Below, piece after piece: positions 34,865 to 42,236 of a stretch of 64,000 nt of DNA. Origin of the DNA: CAYQLY01 sp964418605 (lineage in GTDB: Bacteria > Bacteroidota > Bacteroidia > Cytophagales > Cyclobacteriaceae); contig CAYQLY010000002.1 in the NCBI GenBank assembly GCA_964418605.1, positions 186,001 to 250,000 on the forward strand, read 5' to 3'. The position numbers and the translations under genes are program-made. Below the pieces are notes generated by a model. The model searched no databases. It saw only the letters and a program-made list of their open reading frames with translations, and was not told where the DNA came from. Within the stretch, counting starts at the first letter, position 1. Every line of letters begins with the position of its first letter.

Positions 34865-37273
34865 ATGAGATCATGTTTAGTTTTATGTAGTTTACTTATC
34901 GCTGGAGTAGTATCAAGCCGTGCACAGTTTCCTATTGTAGTTGCAGGTCAAGTTGTCGATACCAAAGGCCAGCCCTTGGCTTTCGCCACAGTAGCCTTGT
35001 TGCGTGTAGATTCCACGGTTTATCAAGCATGTTTTACAAATGAGTCTGGTGAATTTAAAATGGAAAAAATAGATCCCGGTCAGTATCGGTTAGTGGGGTC
35101 ATTAATCGGTTATCGTTCTTTTTTAAACACTATACTTATTTCTCGAGATACTACCGTACATATTAATCTTCAGGAAAATATCAATCAGCTTCAGGAGGTT
35201 ACGGTCAATGGTCAGCAACAGTGGATTCAACGAAATCCGGAAGGCATTATATTAAATGTGGAAAAAAATGTTCTTGCTCAAGGCGAAAATGTATTGGATG
35301 TACTTCGGCTTGCACCGGGTGTGGTCGTGGATGGTAATGGAAATATTACTGTGAATGGGAAACAGGGTACTCGTGTGATGATCGATGGACGGCTGGTGAT
35401 GCTGAGTGAGGAGCAATTAAAAACGATGCTCAGTACGATGTCTGCTGCTCGTGTCCGCGAAATAGAGGTGGTAACGAATCCTTCAGCTAAATATGATGCG
35501 GCGGGAACAGCAAGTATTCTTCATATTAAAACTAAAAAAAATAAAGACGTGGGTTTGTATGGCGAAACGACTATGCGGTTTTTGCAAGGACGTTATAGCA
35601 ATTATGGGATGGGTGTGAATTTGAATTATAAACGAAATTCGGTGAATTGGTTTACCGATGTGGATGCTCAAAGTATGGCTTATTTCTCAGATGGAAAACA
35701 ACATCGTAGATATCAAAGTGCCAATCAGTCGGTTGTCTATTTTGATCAAGAGTCATATGAATTCCGGAGGTATAATAATCTCTATGCAGAGTTGGGTATG
35801 GATTGGTTTTTGTCTGATAAGCATACCGTTGGTGCATTGGTAGAAGGTAATTTTTCTCGTTTCAGGGTTCCTTTTGAGACACGTACGTTGGTATCGGGTG
35901 AGAATCAACTAACCGATTCCATTTATCAAGTTAATAATTTAACAATGCTTAACTTTTCAACGTATGATGTTCATCTTAATTACCGTGGTGTATTTGATTC
36001 AACAGGGCGCATGTTAACGGCTAATTATGACTATGCCTTGTATGATGATCATCAGTTGACAGATTTTCAAAATGAATATACGCGTGCCAATGGTTTATTG
36101 CTGCGACCTGTTGAGCAGCTTTCCAGTGCCAATCCATCGTTGATCACGATTCATACGGCGAAGGTAGATTATACTCATCCGTTTTCGAAACAACAGAAAA
36201 TAGAAGTGGGAGGCAAATTAAGTTTTATTCGTACCGATAATGATATTCTGTTTGAACGTATGGAGCAGAATAAAAAGAGTGTGGACACAACACGCACTAA
36301 TCATTTTTTGTATGATGAGCGTATTTCGGCTTTGTATGGAAGCTGGAGTGGGGAATGGAAAAACTGGTCTATGCAGGCGGGTTTACGTGGTGAGCATACG
36401 CATATTAATGGTCGTTCATTGACCTTGCGAACGAGTATTCCTCAAGATTATTTCTTATTATTTCCGAGTGTGTTTGTGCAGCGACCGATTGGAAGTTTGC
36501 ATCAACTTAATTTTTCATACAGCCGTCGTATTAATCGGCCGGCATACTACAACTTAAATCCTTTTCGTATTTATCTGGATCCGTATTCGTATATACAGGG
36601 TAATGCAGGTCTTCGTCCGGAGTTGGTTCATTCTATCGAGTTGAGTTATATGTTCAAGCAGATGTATGCATTTTCTATCAGTTATGCGCAGACGGATCGA
36701 ACTATTCAGGATATTACTTTTTTAAATGCAGAGACAAAAGAGATGGTTCACCGCCCGGAAAATTTGGATAAAAAATACTATTACAGTGCGAGCTTAACAA
36801 CCCCTTTTCGGTTGGGATCTTGGGGCGAGGTGAATCATACGTTGATGTGGTATTATACCGTTTATCAAAATCGGTTTCAGCAAGGGGATTTTCAAAGAAG
36901 CTTACAGACAGTGATGGGAAATGCCTTTGTATCTATCTATTTGCCTCAAAAAATGACGTTTCAACTATCCGGATGGTATCAATCGCCGACGTTGTATGGC
37001 AATAATCAATTTGATTGGATGGGTGGGTTGACGCTTGGCGTGAAGAAAAAAATAGGGGATGGAAGAGCCTCAATTAATTTAAAAGTGACGGATGTGTTTT
37101 TGACGCAGCGGGAGCGTGTGACGATGGATTTTTTTAATCAGTATTTTTATCTTTCTCAGTTTCATGATAGCCGGCGTATCTCGTTGACTTTTGTCTATAA
37201 TTTTTCACGAGGAGCTCGTTTCGAAACACGTGATCATACATCAGGCAATACAGAAGAAAAGCAACGGAAATAA
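34865..37273 (+). CDS. TonB-dependent-type outer-membrane receptor (OMP_b-brl_3)
   Basis: A signal peptide (LLIAGVVSSRA) is followed by a CarboxypepD_reg-like domain ('VAGQVVDTKGQPLAFATVAL' to 'IGYRSF'). Next comes a plug ('VLDVLRLAPGVVVDGNGNIT', 'VREIEVVTNPSAKYDAAG') and a ~550-residue barrel ('FSYSRRINRPAYYNLNPF', 'GNAGLRPELVHSIELSY'). The architecture matches the outer-membrane barrel family related to TonB receptors. It directly precedes the RiPP precursor (129 bases) and is a distant paralogue of the three receptors on the other side, so it probably belongs to the same locus. Its substrate is unknown. Confidence 0.85.
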   Translation: MRSCLVLCSLLIAGVVSSRAQFPIVVAGQVVDTKGQPLAFATVALLRVDSTVYQACFTNESGEFKMEKIDPGQYRLVGSLIGYRSFLNTILISRDTTVHINLQENINQLQEVTVNGQQQWIQRNPEGIILNVEKNVLAQGENVLDVLRLAPGVVVDGNGNITVNGKQGTRVMIDGRLVMLSEEQLKTMLSTMSAARVREIEVVTNPSAKYDAAGTASILHIKTKKNKDVGLYGETTMRFLQGRYSNYGMGVNLNYKRNSVNWFTDVDAQSMAYFSDGKQHRRYQSANQSVVYFDQESYEFRRYNNLYAELGMDWFLSDKHTVGALVEGNFSRFRVPFETRTLVSGENQLTDSIYQVNNLTMLNFSTYDVHLNYRGVFDSTGRMLTANYDYALYDDHQLTDFQNEYTRANGLLLRPVEQLSSANPSLITIHTAKVDYTHPFSKQQKIEVGGKLSFIRTDNDILFERMEQNKKSVDTTRTNHFLYDERISALYGSWSGEWKNWSMQAGLRGEHTHINGRSLTLRTSIPQDYFLLFPSVFVQRPIGSLHQLNFSYSRRINRPAYYNLNPFRIYLDPYSYIQGNAGLRPELVHSIELSYMFKQMYAFSISYAQTDRTIQDITFLNAETKEMVHRPENLDKKYYYSASLTTPFRLGSWGEVNHTLMWYYTVYQNRFQQGDFQRSLQTVMGNAFVSIYLPQKMTFQLSGWYQSPTLYGNNQFDWMGGLTLGVKKKIGDGRASINLKVTDVFLTQRERVTMDFFNQYFYLSQFHDSRRISLTFVYNFSRGARFETRDHTSGNTEEKQRK

Positions 37274-37319
37274 ATTGTAATAACAATAACAAATATGATT
37301 TTAATAATAATAAAGAACT

Positions 37320-37374
37320 TACCACGGCCGTGTGAGCGGGGGATACCGAAAACCCGAATGAAAAGAGTAGGCTA
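37320..37374 (+). ncRNA. GC-rich structured leader before the RiPP precursor (candidate)
   Basis: Inside a very AT-rich gap lies a sharply GC-rich block containing the perfect palindrome CACGGCCGTG (37322-37331), then CGGG...CCCG flanking GGATACCGAAAA. It looks like a folded RNA or protein-binding site. It could be the 5' leader of the precursor mRNA or the end of the receptor transcript. It matches no riboswitch I know. Confidence 0.3.
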
Positions 37375-37402
37375 AATTTTTTTAACCCTATAATTTAAAA
37401 TT

Positions 37403-37552
37403 ATGGAAAATAATCAATTAAAAAAGCTATCTGGACTTAAAAAAGTCGAAATGGTAAAAAAAGAATCTCTTTTAATTGTAACCGGTGGAACAGATTCAGG
37501 TCAACAAGGAGGAACTGTTAAGTGTTCTTATTTCTTAGATTCTGATCATTAA
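37403..37552 (+). CDS. gwsA: RiPP precursor peptide with double-glycine leader
   Basis: A 49-residue peptide. The charged leader 'MENNQLKKLSGLKKVEMVKK' and 'ESLLIVTGG' fits the Bacteroidota natural-product precursor pattern (K/L-rich helix, then a hydrophobic patch and Gly-Gly at 28-29). The predicted core after GG is TDSGQQGGTVKCSYFLDSDH, rich in Ser, Thr, Asp and Gly, with one Cys. It sits just before an ATP-grasp and a SPASM-type maturase, which marks a grasp-with-spasm type RiPP locus. The final structure is unknown; ATP-grasp ligases of related systems make ester or amide crosslinks using Asp/Glu with Ser/Thr/Lys, all present here. The symbol is assigned by context. Confidence 0.75.
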   Translation: MENNQLKKLSGLKKVEMVKKESLLIVTGGTDSGQQGGTVKCSYFLDSDH

Positions 37553-37558
37553 TCAGGT

Positions 37559-37597
37559 AAGAGGCTGCGCTGTTTAGGCAGTGTCAGCCTCTTTTTT
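37559..37597 (+). terminator. Intrinsic terminator/attenuator between precursor and maturases
   Basis: AAGAGGCTG (37559-37567) pairs with CAGCCTCTT (37585-37593) around a 17-base loop, followed by a T-run to 37597. It begins 6 bases after the precursor stop and ends 20 bases before the ATP-grasp start. Partial termination here would yield more precursor mRNA than enzyme mRNA, a usual arrangement in RiPP operons. Confidence 0.8.
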
Positions 37598-37617
37598 ACA
37601 TGTGATCCAAATGGAAT

Positions 37618-38589
37618 ATGATAGTTGTATTAAGTTTTAAAAGACATGAACAAGGGACTGATCCTGTGATTGATTGGTTGCTTTATTACAAAGCACCTTT
37701 CATCAAGATTATTTTGGAAGATATATTAGAAAATAAAAATCATGAGTTGGAGTTGGATATGAGTCAGCATAAATTAGTTATTGATGGTAAAAATAGAATG
37801 GATGATGTGCGTGTGATTTGGTATCGGCGCTTTTTACATTCGTATATCATTAATGATAAAAACACGATGAATGCCTGGCCGTCCAGTCAGCTTCAATCGG
37901 AGGTGCATCATGAAATTGAGCGCATGGTGAAATACCTTCAGTGGTTTTTTCGGGATAAAGTATGGCTGCCTCATCCGGTTGCTGCCAATGTGAATAAGTT
38001 GGAGGTATTAGATCGCGCGCAATCCGTAGGGTTATCTGTTCCGGTATCTAAACTTATCAATAATAAAAAATCACTGAAGAATTTTTATAGTAAAAGTTTA
38101 TCAGGGATAGTTTGTAAACCCATTCATCATAGCAGTTATTATACGCTTGGGCATTATTCGTACATTCTGCATGTTCATGCGATGAATAGGGAAGAAATAG
38201 AAGCGTTGCCTGATTTTTTTCATCCGACTTTATTTCAAGAAAAAGCAGATGCACGCTACGAGGTGCGGGTATTTTATTTAGATCGGCAGTTTTATGCTAC
38301 GGCTATGCTGATTGATACAGGTCGGGAAGTGGATATTAAACAGAGTTTTGATGATGACGGAATTAATTGGGTTCCTTATCAATTGCCAGTTACGATACAA
38401 GAAAAAATTAGGCAGTTGATGGATGACTTAAACTTAAATACCGGTTCGATTGATATTATTCGAACTAAAAAAGGAGAGTATGTTTTTTTGGAGGTTAATC
38501 CTGTAGGGCAGTATAATGCCCCATCGCAGTACTGTAATTATAATGTAGAAAAATTGATGGCTGAATGGCTAATTAGACATGATCAATAA
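37618..38589 (+). CDS. gwsG: ATP-grasp peptide maturase, grasp-with-spasm type
   Basis: 323 residues with the order of MvdD/GwsG-like RiPP ligases. The N-terminus is 'VIDWLLYYKAPFIKI' and 'VRVIWYRRF', followed by the ATP-grasp region: Lys127 'VNKLEVLDRAQSVGL', Lys167 'GIVCKPIHHSS', 'QEKADARYEVRVFYL', 'GSIDIIRTKKGEYVFLEVNP' and 'GQYNAPSQYCNYNVEKLMAEW'. It should activate a side-chain carboxylate of the precursor core with ATP and join it to a nucleophile. The start is 65 bases after the precursor stop, behind the attenuator. Residues for Mg/ATP binding (Asp279, Glu292, Asn294) are present, so the enzyme looks functional. Confidence 0.85.
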   Translation: MIVVLSFKRHEQGTDPVIDWLLYYKAPFIKIILEDILENKNHELELDMSQHKLVIDGKNRMDDVRVIWYRRFLHSYIINDKNTMNAWPSSQLQSEVHHEIERMVKYLQWFFRDKVWLPHPVAANVNKLEVLDRAQSVGLSVPVSKLINNKKSLKNFYSKSLSGIVCKPIHHSSYYTLGHYSYILHVHAMNREEIEALPDFFHPTLFQEKADARYEVRVFYLDRQFYATAMLIDTGREVDIKQSFDDDGINWVPYQLPVTIQEKIRQLMDDLNLNTGSIDIIRTKKGEYVFLEVNPVGQYNAPSQYCNYNVEKLMAEWLIRHDQ

Positions 38590-38592
38590 TGT

Positions 38593-38826
38593 ATGAGTAA
38601 TAAAAATATAAAAACAATTTTTTCAGAATCGCTTTTGGAGAAAATCCCGGTGACGTATAGGTATTTGGTGGAAAAAGAAACTAATGCTATTCCGGAATTA
38701 TATCATCAATCTCGATTTAGTCAAAGTAAACGTCATTTCGCTGAACAGTATTTGAGTTATGCGTGCTACAAGCCCATTTCTACTATTTGTATTCAAGAAA
38801 TTGAAATTATGATTACTGAATTATGA
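38593..38826 (+). CDS. 77-residue protein of unknown function in the RiPP operon
   Basis: The gene starts 4 bases after the ATP-grasp stop and overlaps the next gene by ATGA, so it is almost certainly translated. The sequence is soluble, Glu/Lys/Tyr/Ser-rich, with no signal peptide ('SLLEKIPVTYRYLVEKETNA', 'HFAEQYLSYACYKPI'). I do not recognise the family. By position it may help leader recognition or be an immunity factor (inference). Confidence 0.6.
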   Translation: MSNKNIKTIFSESLLEKIPVTYRYLVEKETNAIPELYHQSRFSQSKRHFAEQYLSYACYKPISTICIQEIEIMITEL

Positions 38827-39791
38827 AACAGTTTTTTAAGTTATATGCATTTGCTATTCCTGTTCAGGGGGAAGAAAGAAGCGCTATTTATGACCTTCAA
38901 AGAAATCGCATTCATTTTATTCCTCATTCTATGCATGAGGTAATTGAACAATTAGAGGTTCATCATGTCGAAATGGTGCGAAACTCTTTTTCCGAAGAAG
39001 ATAGGGTAGTGTTTGATTCTTATATTATTTTTTTGCAAGATGAGAGGTTGGGATTTTATACAACTGAGCCTGATCATTTTCCCAAACTTTCATTGTCTTG
39101 GTTTTCTCCGGAACATATTCAATGTGCGGTTATTGACTATCGATTTCAGTGGTATGACATCTATCAGGTATTGAATCAGTTGGATGGTCTTTTATGTAAA
39201 TATTTGGAATTACGTATTAGTAATTTTAATTCTATAGAAGAAATTGAGAAAATTTTACGATGTGCGGAGCAAACGATGTTGCGTTCTGTTATTTTGTTGA
39301 TTGATCATGGTATCTCAGATTTGCTAATTGAGTCCTATGAGGAATTGTATGAGCGCTTTAAAAAATTAGATTGTGTTGTTGTTTATAATTTTTCTAAGGA
39401 TATACAAAGTAAAAGATTTGATAAGCATATTGTTTTGACGACTAAAAATTTCGAAGAAAAATTATTTCACCAGCATTTTTATAGCGATCGGTTTTATGTG
39501 GTTAATATGTCTTTTTTCTGTGAAGCACAAATGTATAATCCGTATTATTATAAAAAGGTATGTATTGATCAAAAAGGGTTTATTAAAAATTGTTTGTTAC
39601 AAGAAATTTATTTTGGAAATGTAAGTACTGATTTGTTGAGAGAGATTATCTCTTTGGATGTATTTCAGAAGCATTGGTTTGTTACTCCCTCTCAAATAGA
39701 GGATGTGAGAAATTCAGAGTTAAGGTATGCGGCACTGCTATCGAATGAGTTAGTGGAAGTGTCTTCCGGTATGTATAGAATTAAAAAGTAA
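38823..39791 (+). CDS. gwsS: SPASM-type peptide maturase (GwsS-like) with degenerate cysteines
   Basis: 322 residues matching the overall GwsS pattern: N-terminus 'FKLYAFAIPVQGEERSAIYD', then 'DLQRNRIHFIPHSMHEVIEQ', 'QLDGLLCKYLELRISNF', 'FFCEAQMYNPYYYKK', 'CIDQKGFIKNC', 'FGNV'. No CxxxCxxC radical-SAM motif is present, as is usual for this family from what I recall. At the C-terminus, where GwsS proteins carry C-x2-C-x5-C ('CxxCExRYxC'), this protein has V295, S298 and A304 in 'EDVRNSELRYAAL'. Most iron-sulfur ligands of the SPASM domain are therefore missing, leaving Cys233, 247 and 257. It may act as a binding scaffold rather than a redox enzyme. Confidence 0.75.
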   Translation: MKQFFKLYAFAIPVQGEERSAIYDLQRNRIHFIPHSMHEVIEQLEVHHVEMVRNSFSEEDRVVFDSYIIFLQDERLGFYTTEPDHFPKLSLSWFSPEHIQCAVIDYRFQWYDIYQVLNQLDGLLCKYLELRISNFNSIEEIEKILRCAEQTMLRSVILLIDHGISDLLIESYEELYERFKKLDCVVVYNFSKDIQSKRFDKHIVLTTKNFEEKLFHQHFYSDRFYVVNMSFFCEAQMYNPYYYKKVCIDQKGFIKNCLLQEIYFGNVSTDLLREIISLDVFQKHWFVTPSQIEDVRNSELRYAALLSNELVEVSSGMYRIKK

Positions 39792-39813
39792 GTCGTATTT
39801 ATTTTTTTTAATT

Positions 39814-42234
39814 TTATTCTTTCGCTCTGTTTCTCTCTTCATTAATTTTTGATTTCTTTGCAGCTATATCTTTTTTTGTATTTCCTATTTTATAATTTAT
39901 AGAGAACATAAAAGAACGTTCGTCAAGGCTGACCAGTGCTTTATAATAGGATGAAAAACTTTCTTTATACCAATAAGGTAAAAACGCATTTAATAATAAA
40001 GAAGCCTCTAGTCGTGTTTTAAAAAATGTTTTTTTAAAACCTGTGCTTAAAGAAGAGCCTAGCCCGGCAGATATAAAAGGCGTATTAAATGGTGGTATCA
40101 ATGTTGCTGAAGACTCGATACTCCAATTATGAGGTAGTATGATGGTAGAATAAAGTCCAATCTCAATGTTTGCGTTAGGATATGATACAGGAGTAATAGT
40201 TGAATTTTTTGATTGGCTGATATATGCATCAATTGATCCATTGATGTTCCACCAGGAGGTGATGGCCTGGTTACATGTTATATTGGCTGCTATAAAATAG
40301 TTACTGATGTAATTGTCTTTTCTAAAACTTAATGTGTTTGGAATGTAGGCTATGGGCTGAAAGACTTCGCCTATATATTGAGATATATAATTGAAGAATA
40401 TCTTTACAAATACATGCTCGCGGTATCCATATGTTATGCTACAAGCATTTGTTATTTCTGGGACTAGAGATATATTTCCTTGAGCATAAATGTGGGGAGT
40501 GCGCATACGTAAAAATGGACTAAGATCTTGATAAGATGGTCTTTTAAGGCTTTTTCGATATAAAAATGTCCATTGATGGCCTTTGGATGGATTATATTCA
40601 ATAGTTACACTTGGTAGCAAATTGATATAATCTCTAATGAAAGGTTTTTGTTGAGTAGATGGTATTCCTTGTGCATAGGTATGTTCTGTTCTAAGAGTTA
40701 TATTAAAATTTATTTTTTTAAGATGACCAGATAGGGTGCCATAGATAGCCTGAATATTTTCGGTATATATAAGTTGTCCTGTGAGAGAAGTATCCGTAAG
40801 CCAACTTATTCCATTGTATTTTTCCCAGAGTGAGGTGTTAGCTATGTTAGTCCATGATGTTTTTAATCCTGTTTCTAATTTTCCCCAAGCAGTGTTGTGT
40901 GTATAGTCGAGGGTAGCTGACCTGACATCGATGGTTAATGGGGTAGTATTGAGTTGAAGTGTTGGATTTCCTTTTTCGGTCAGGTTATCAAGTTGAAGTA
41001 GTTGAGTGGTATTATTTCCTATCCAATTTCTTGTATAATTATAGTAGTCGGCATTAACGATAAGTTCTTTCTTTTTTAAACTATCAAAAGAGATTTTATA
41101 ATATATATTCCCATACAGATTTTTGTATGAAGACTTGATGGTAATTGCAGTTTTATAAATTGAATCAGGTTCATTAGAGTTGTCTCGTTGTCTTGTTGAT
41201 TGCACATCTGTAAATATATTTTGAGGATTTATGCCATATTGAATAGAAGCGCCGAGTGAATGCTTGTCATGGGGATTGTATTCTATATTTATTTTTAATG
41301 TATTGGTATGTCCATGTGCAGTAAGCCTCCGTAGTTCATTAATTGTTGATGAAGTGGGCTGAAAGTATAAATTTCTATTGAAAAAATCCAGCGTTGGATT
41401 ATTCAAATAGTTCCATCCGGTAGATAAGGCTAGTTTCTTTTTTTGGTAAAATATATTTGCGCCAATACTGTTTCTAAACATTCGACCTGCACCGGCGCTT
41501 AGGCTTATATTTCCTTCCCAATTATCATGTTTAGGTTTTAGCGTTTTTATATCAAGAATAGCTTGTACTTGTCCATCGTATTTTCCGGTAGGATTAGTGT
41601 TGATCTCTATTTTTTCAATGGAAGATGCCGGCAGGGATTTGAGCATTGCAATCATTTCCTCAGCTGGAATGTTGATTAATCTTCCGTTGAGCAATAGGGA
41701 TAGTGTTTTACCTCGCGTCGAAATATTATCGTCTGTTGTGCTTATGCCAGGTATTTTTTGTAGCATATCGTAGGCGGTTCCTCCTGTAGCTAATGAACTT
41801 TCAGAAACGTTTACTATAGTTGTAGTAGCTGTTTGCTCGATCACGGGTTTTATAGCTGTGACATTAATTTCAGATAGACTTTGTTGAATAGGAGTTAAAG
41901 TTATTTTTTGAAGTTCAATATCTTTATCTAAACCCAAAGAATCGAGTATATATTCTTGATAGCCTATGTATTGAATGCGAAGGATGTAGGTATTGGAATG
42001 AAGATCACGAAATTGAAAATTTCCATCTGTATTACTTAGTTCAGTCTTAATGAATTTGTTATTGTTTTTTTCAAATAAAACAATACTGGCGCTAGGCAAG
42101 GGTTGATTGGTTATAGCATCAAGAACAGTTCCGGTGATTTTTAACAAATCATGTGAATGGATTTGGGCATAGCTGATAGGTATGGATTTTAAAATCAGTA
42201 ATTTTATTAAAATGAGGAATATGTTTTTTTTCAT
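39814..42234 (-). CDS. Outer-membrane receptor paralogue 3 of a tandem triplet
   Basis: A signal peptide (LKSIPISYAQ) is followed by a carboxypeptidase-regulatory-like domain ('ITGTVLDAITNQPLPSASIV', 'IQYIGYQEY'). Next comes a plug ('GGTAYDMLQKIPGISTTDDN', 'SLPASSIEKIEINTNPTG', 'AILDIKTLKP') and a barrel ('YRKSLKRPSYQDLSPFLRMR'), ending in 'FSINYKIGN' plus a basic tail 'AAKKSKINEERNRAKE' beyond the last strand. It converges on the RiPP maturase gene with 22 bases between stops. It starts 2 bases after the stop of the preceding paralogue. Cargo is unknown; transport or export of the RiPP product is an attractive idea. Confidence 0.85.
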   Translation of the reverse strand: MKKNIFLILIKLLILKSIPISYAQIHSHDLLKITGTVLDAITNQPLPSASIVLFEKNNNKFIKTELSNTDGNFQFRDLHSNTYILRIQYIGYQEYILDSLGLDKDIELQKITLTPIQQSLSEINVTAIKPVIEQTATTTIVNVSESSLATGGTAYDMLQKIPGISTTDDNISTRGKTLSLLLNGRLINIPAEEMIAMLKSLPASSIEKIEINTNPTGKYDGQVQAILDIKTLKPKHDNWEGNISLSAGAGRMFRNSIGANIFYQKKKLALSTGWNYLNNPTLDFFNRNLYFQPTSSTINELRRLTAHGHTNTLKINIEYNPHDKHSLGASIQYGINPQNIFTDVQSTRQRDNSNEPDSIYKTAITIKSSYKNLYGNIYYKISFDSLKKKELIVNADYYNYTRNWIGNNTTQLLQLDNLTEKGNPTLQLNTTPLTIDVRSATLDYTHNTAWGKLETGLKTSWTNIANTSLWEKYNGISWLTDTSLTGQLIYTENIQAIYGTLSGHLKKINFNITLRTEHTYAQGIPSTQQKPFIRDYINLLPSVTIEYNPSKGHQWTFLYRKSLKRPSYQDLSPFLRMRTPHIYAQGNISLVPEITNACSITYGYREHVFVKIFFNYISQYIGEVFQPIAYIPNTLSFRKDNYISNYFIAANITCNQAITSWWNINGSIDAYISQSKNSTITPVSYPNANIEIGLYSTIILPHNWSIESSATLIPPFNTPFISAGLGSSLSTGFKKTFFKTRLEASLLLNAFLPYWYKESFSSYYKALVSLDERSFMFSINYKIGNTKKDIAAKKSKINEERNRAKE

Positions 42235-42236
42235 AT

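Noticed and set aside
37320..37374. Fragment of a group II intron domain V (GGCCGTGTGAGCGGGG-like words).
   Set aside because: The 3' strand does not complete the domain V hairpin and no intron-encoded protein is nearby; kept only as an unidentified structured patch.
38823..39791. Radical SAM enzyme.
   Set aside because: No CxxxCxxC motif is present; similarity is to the SPASM-containing maturase of grasp-with-spasm systems.
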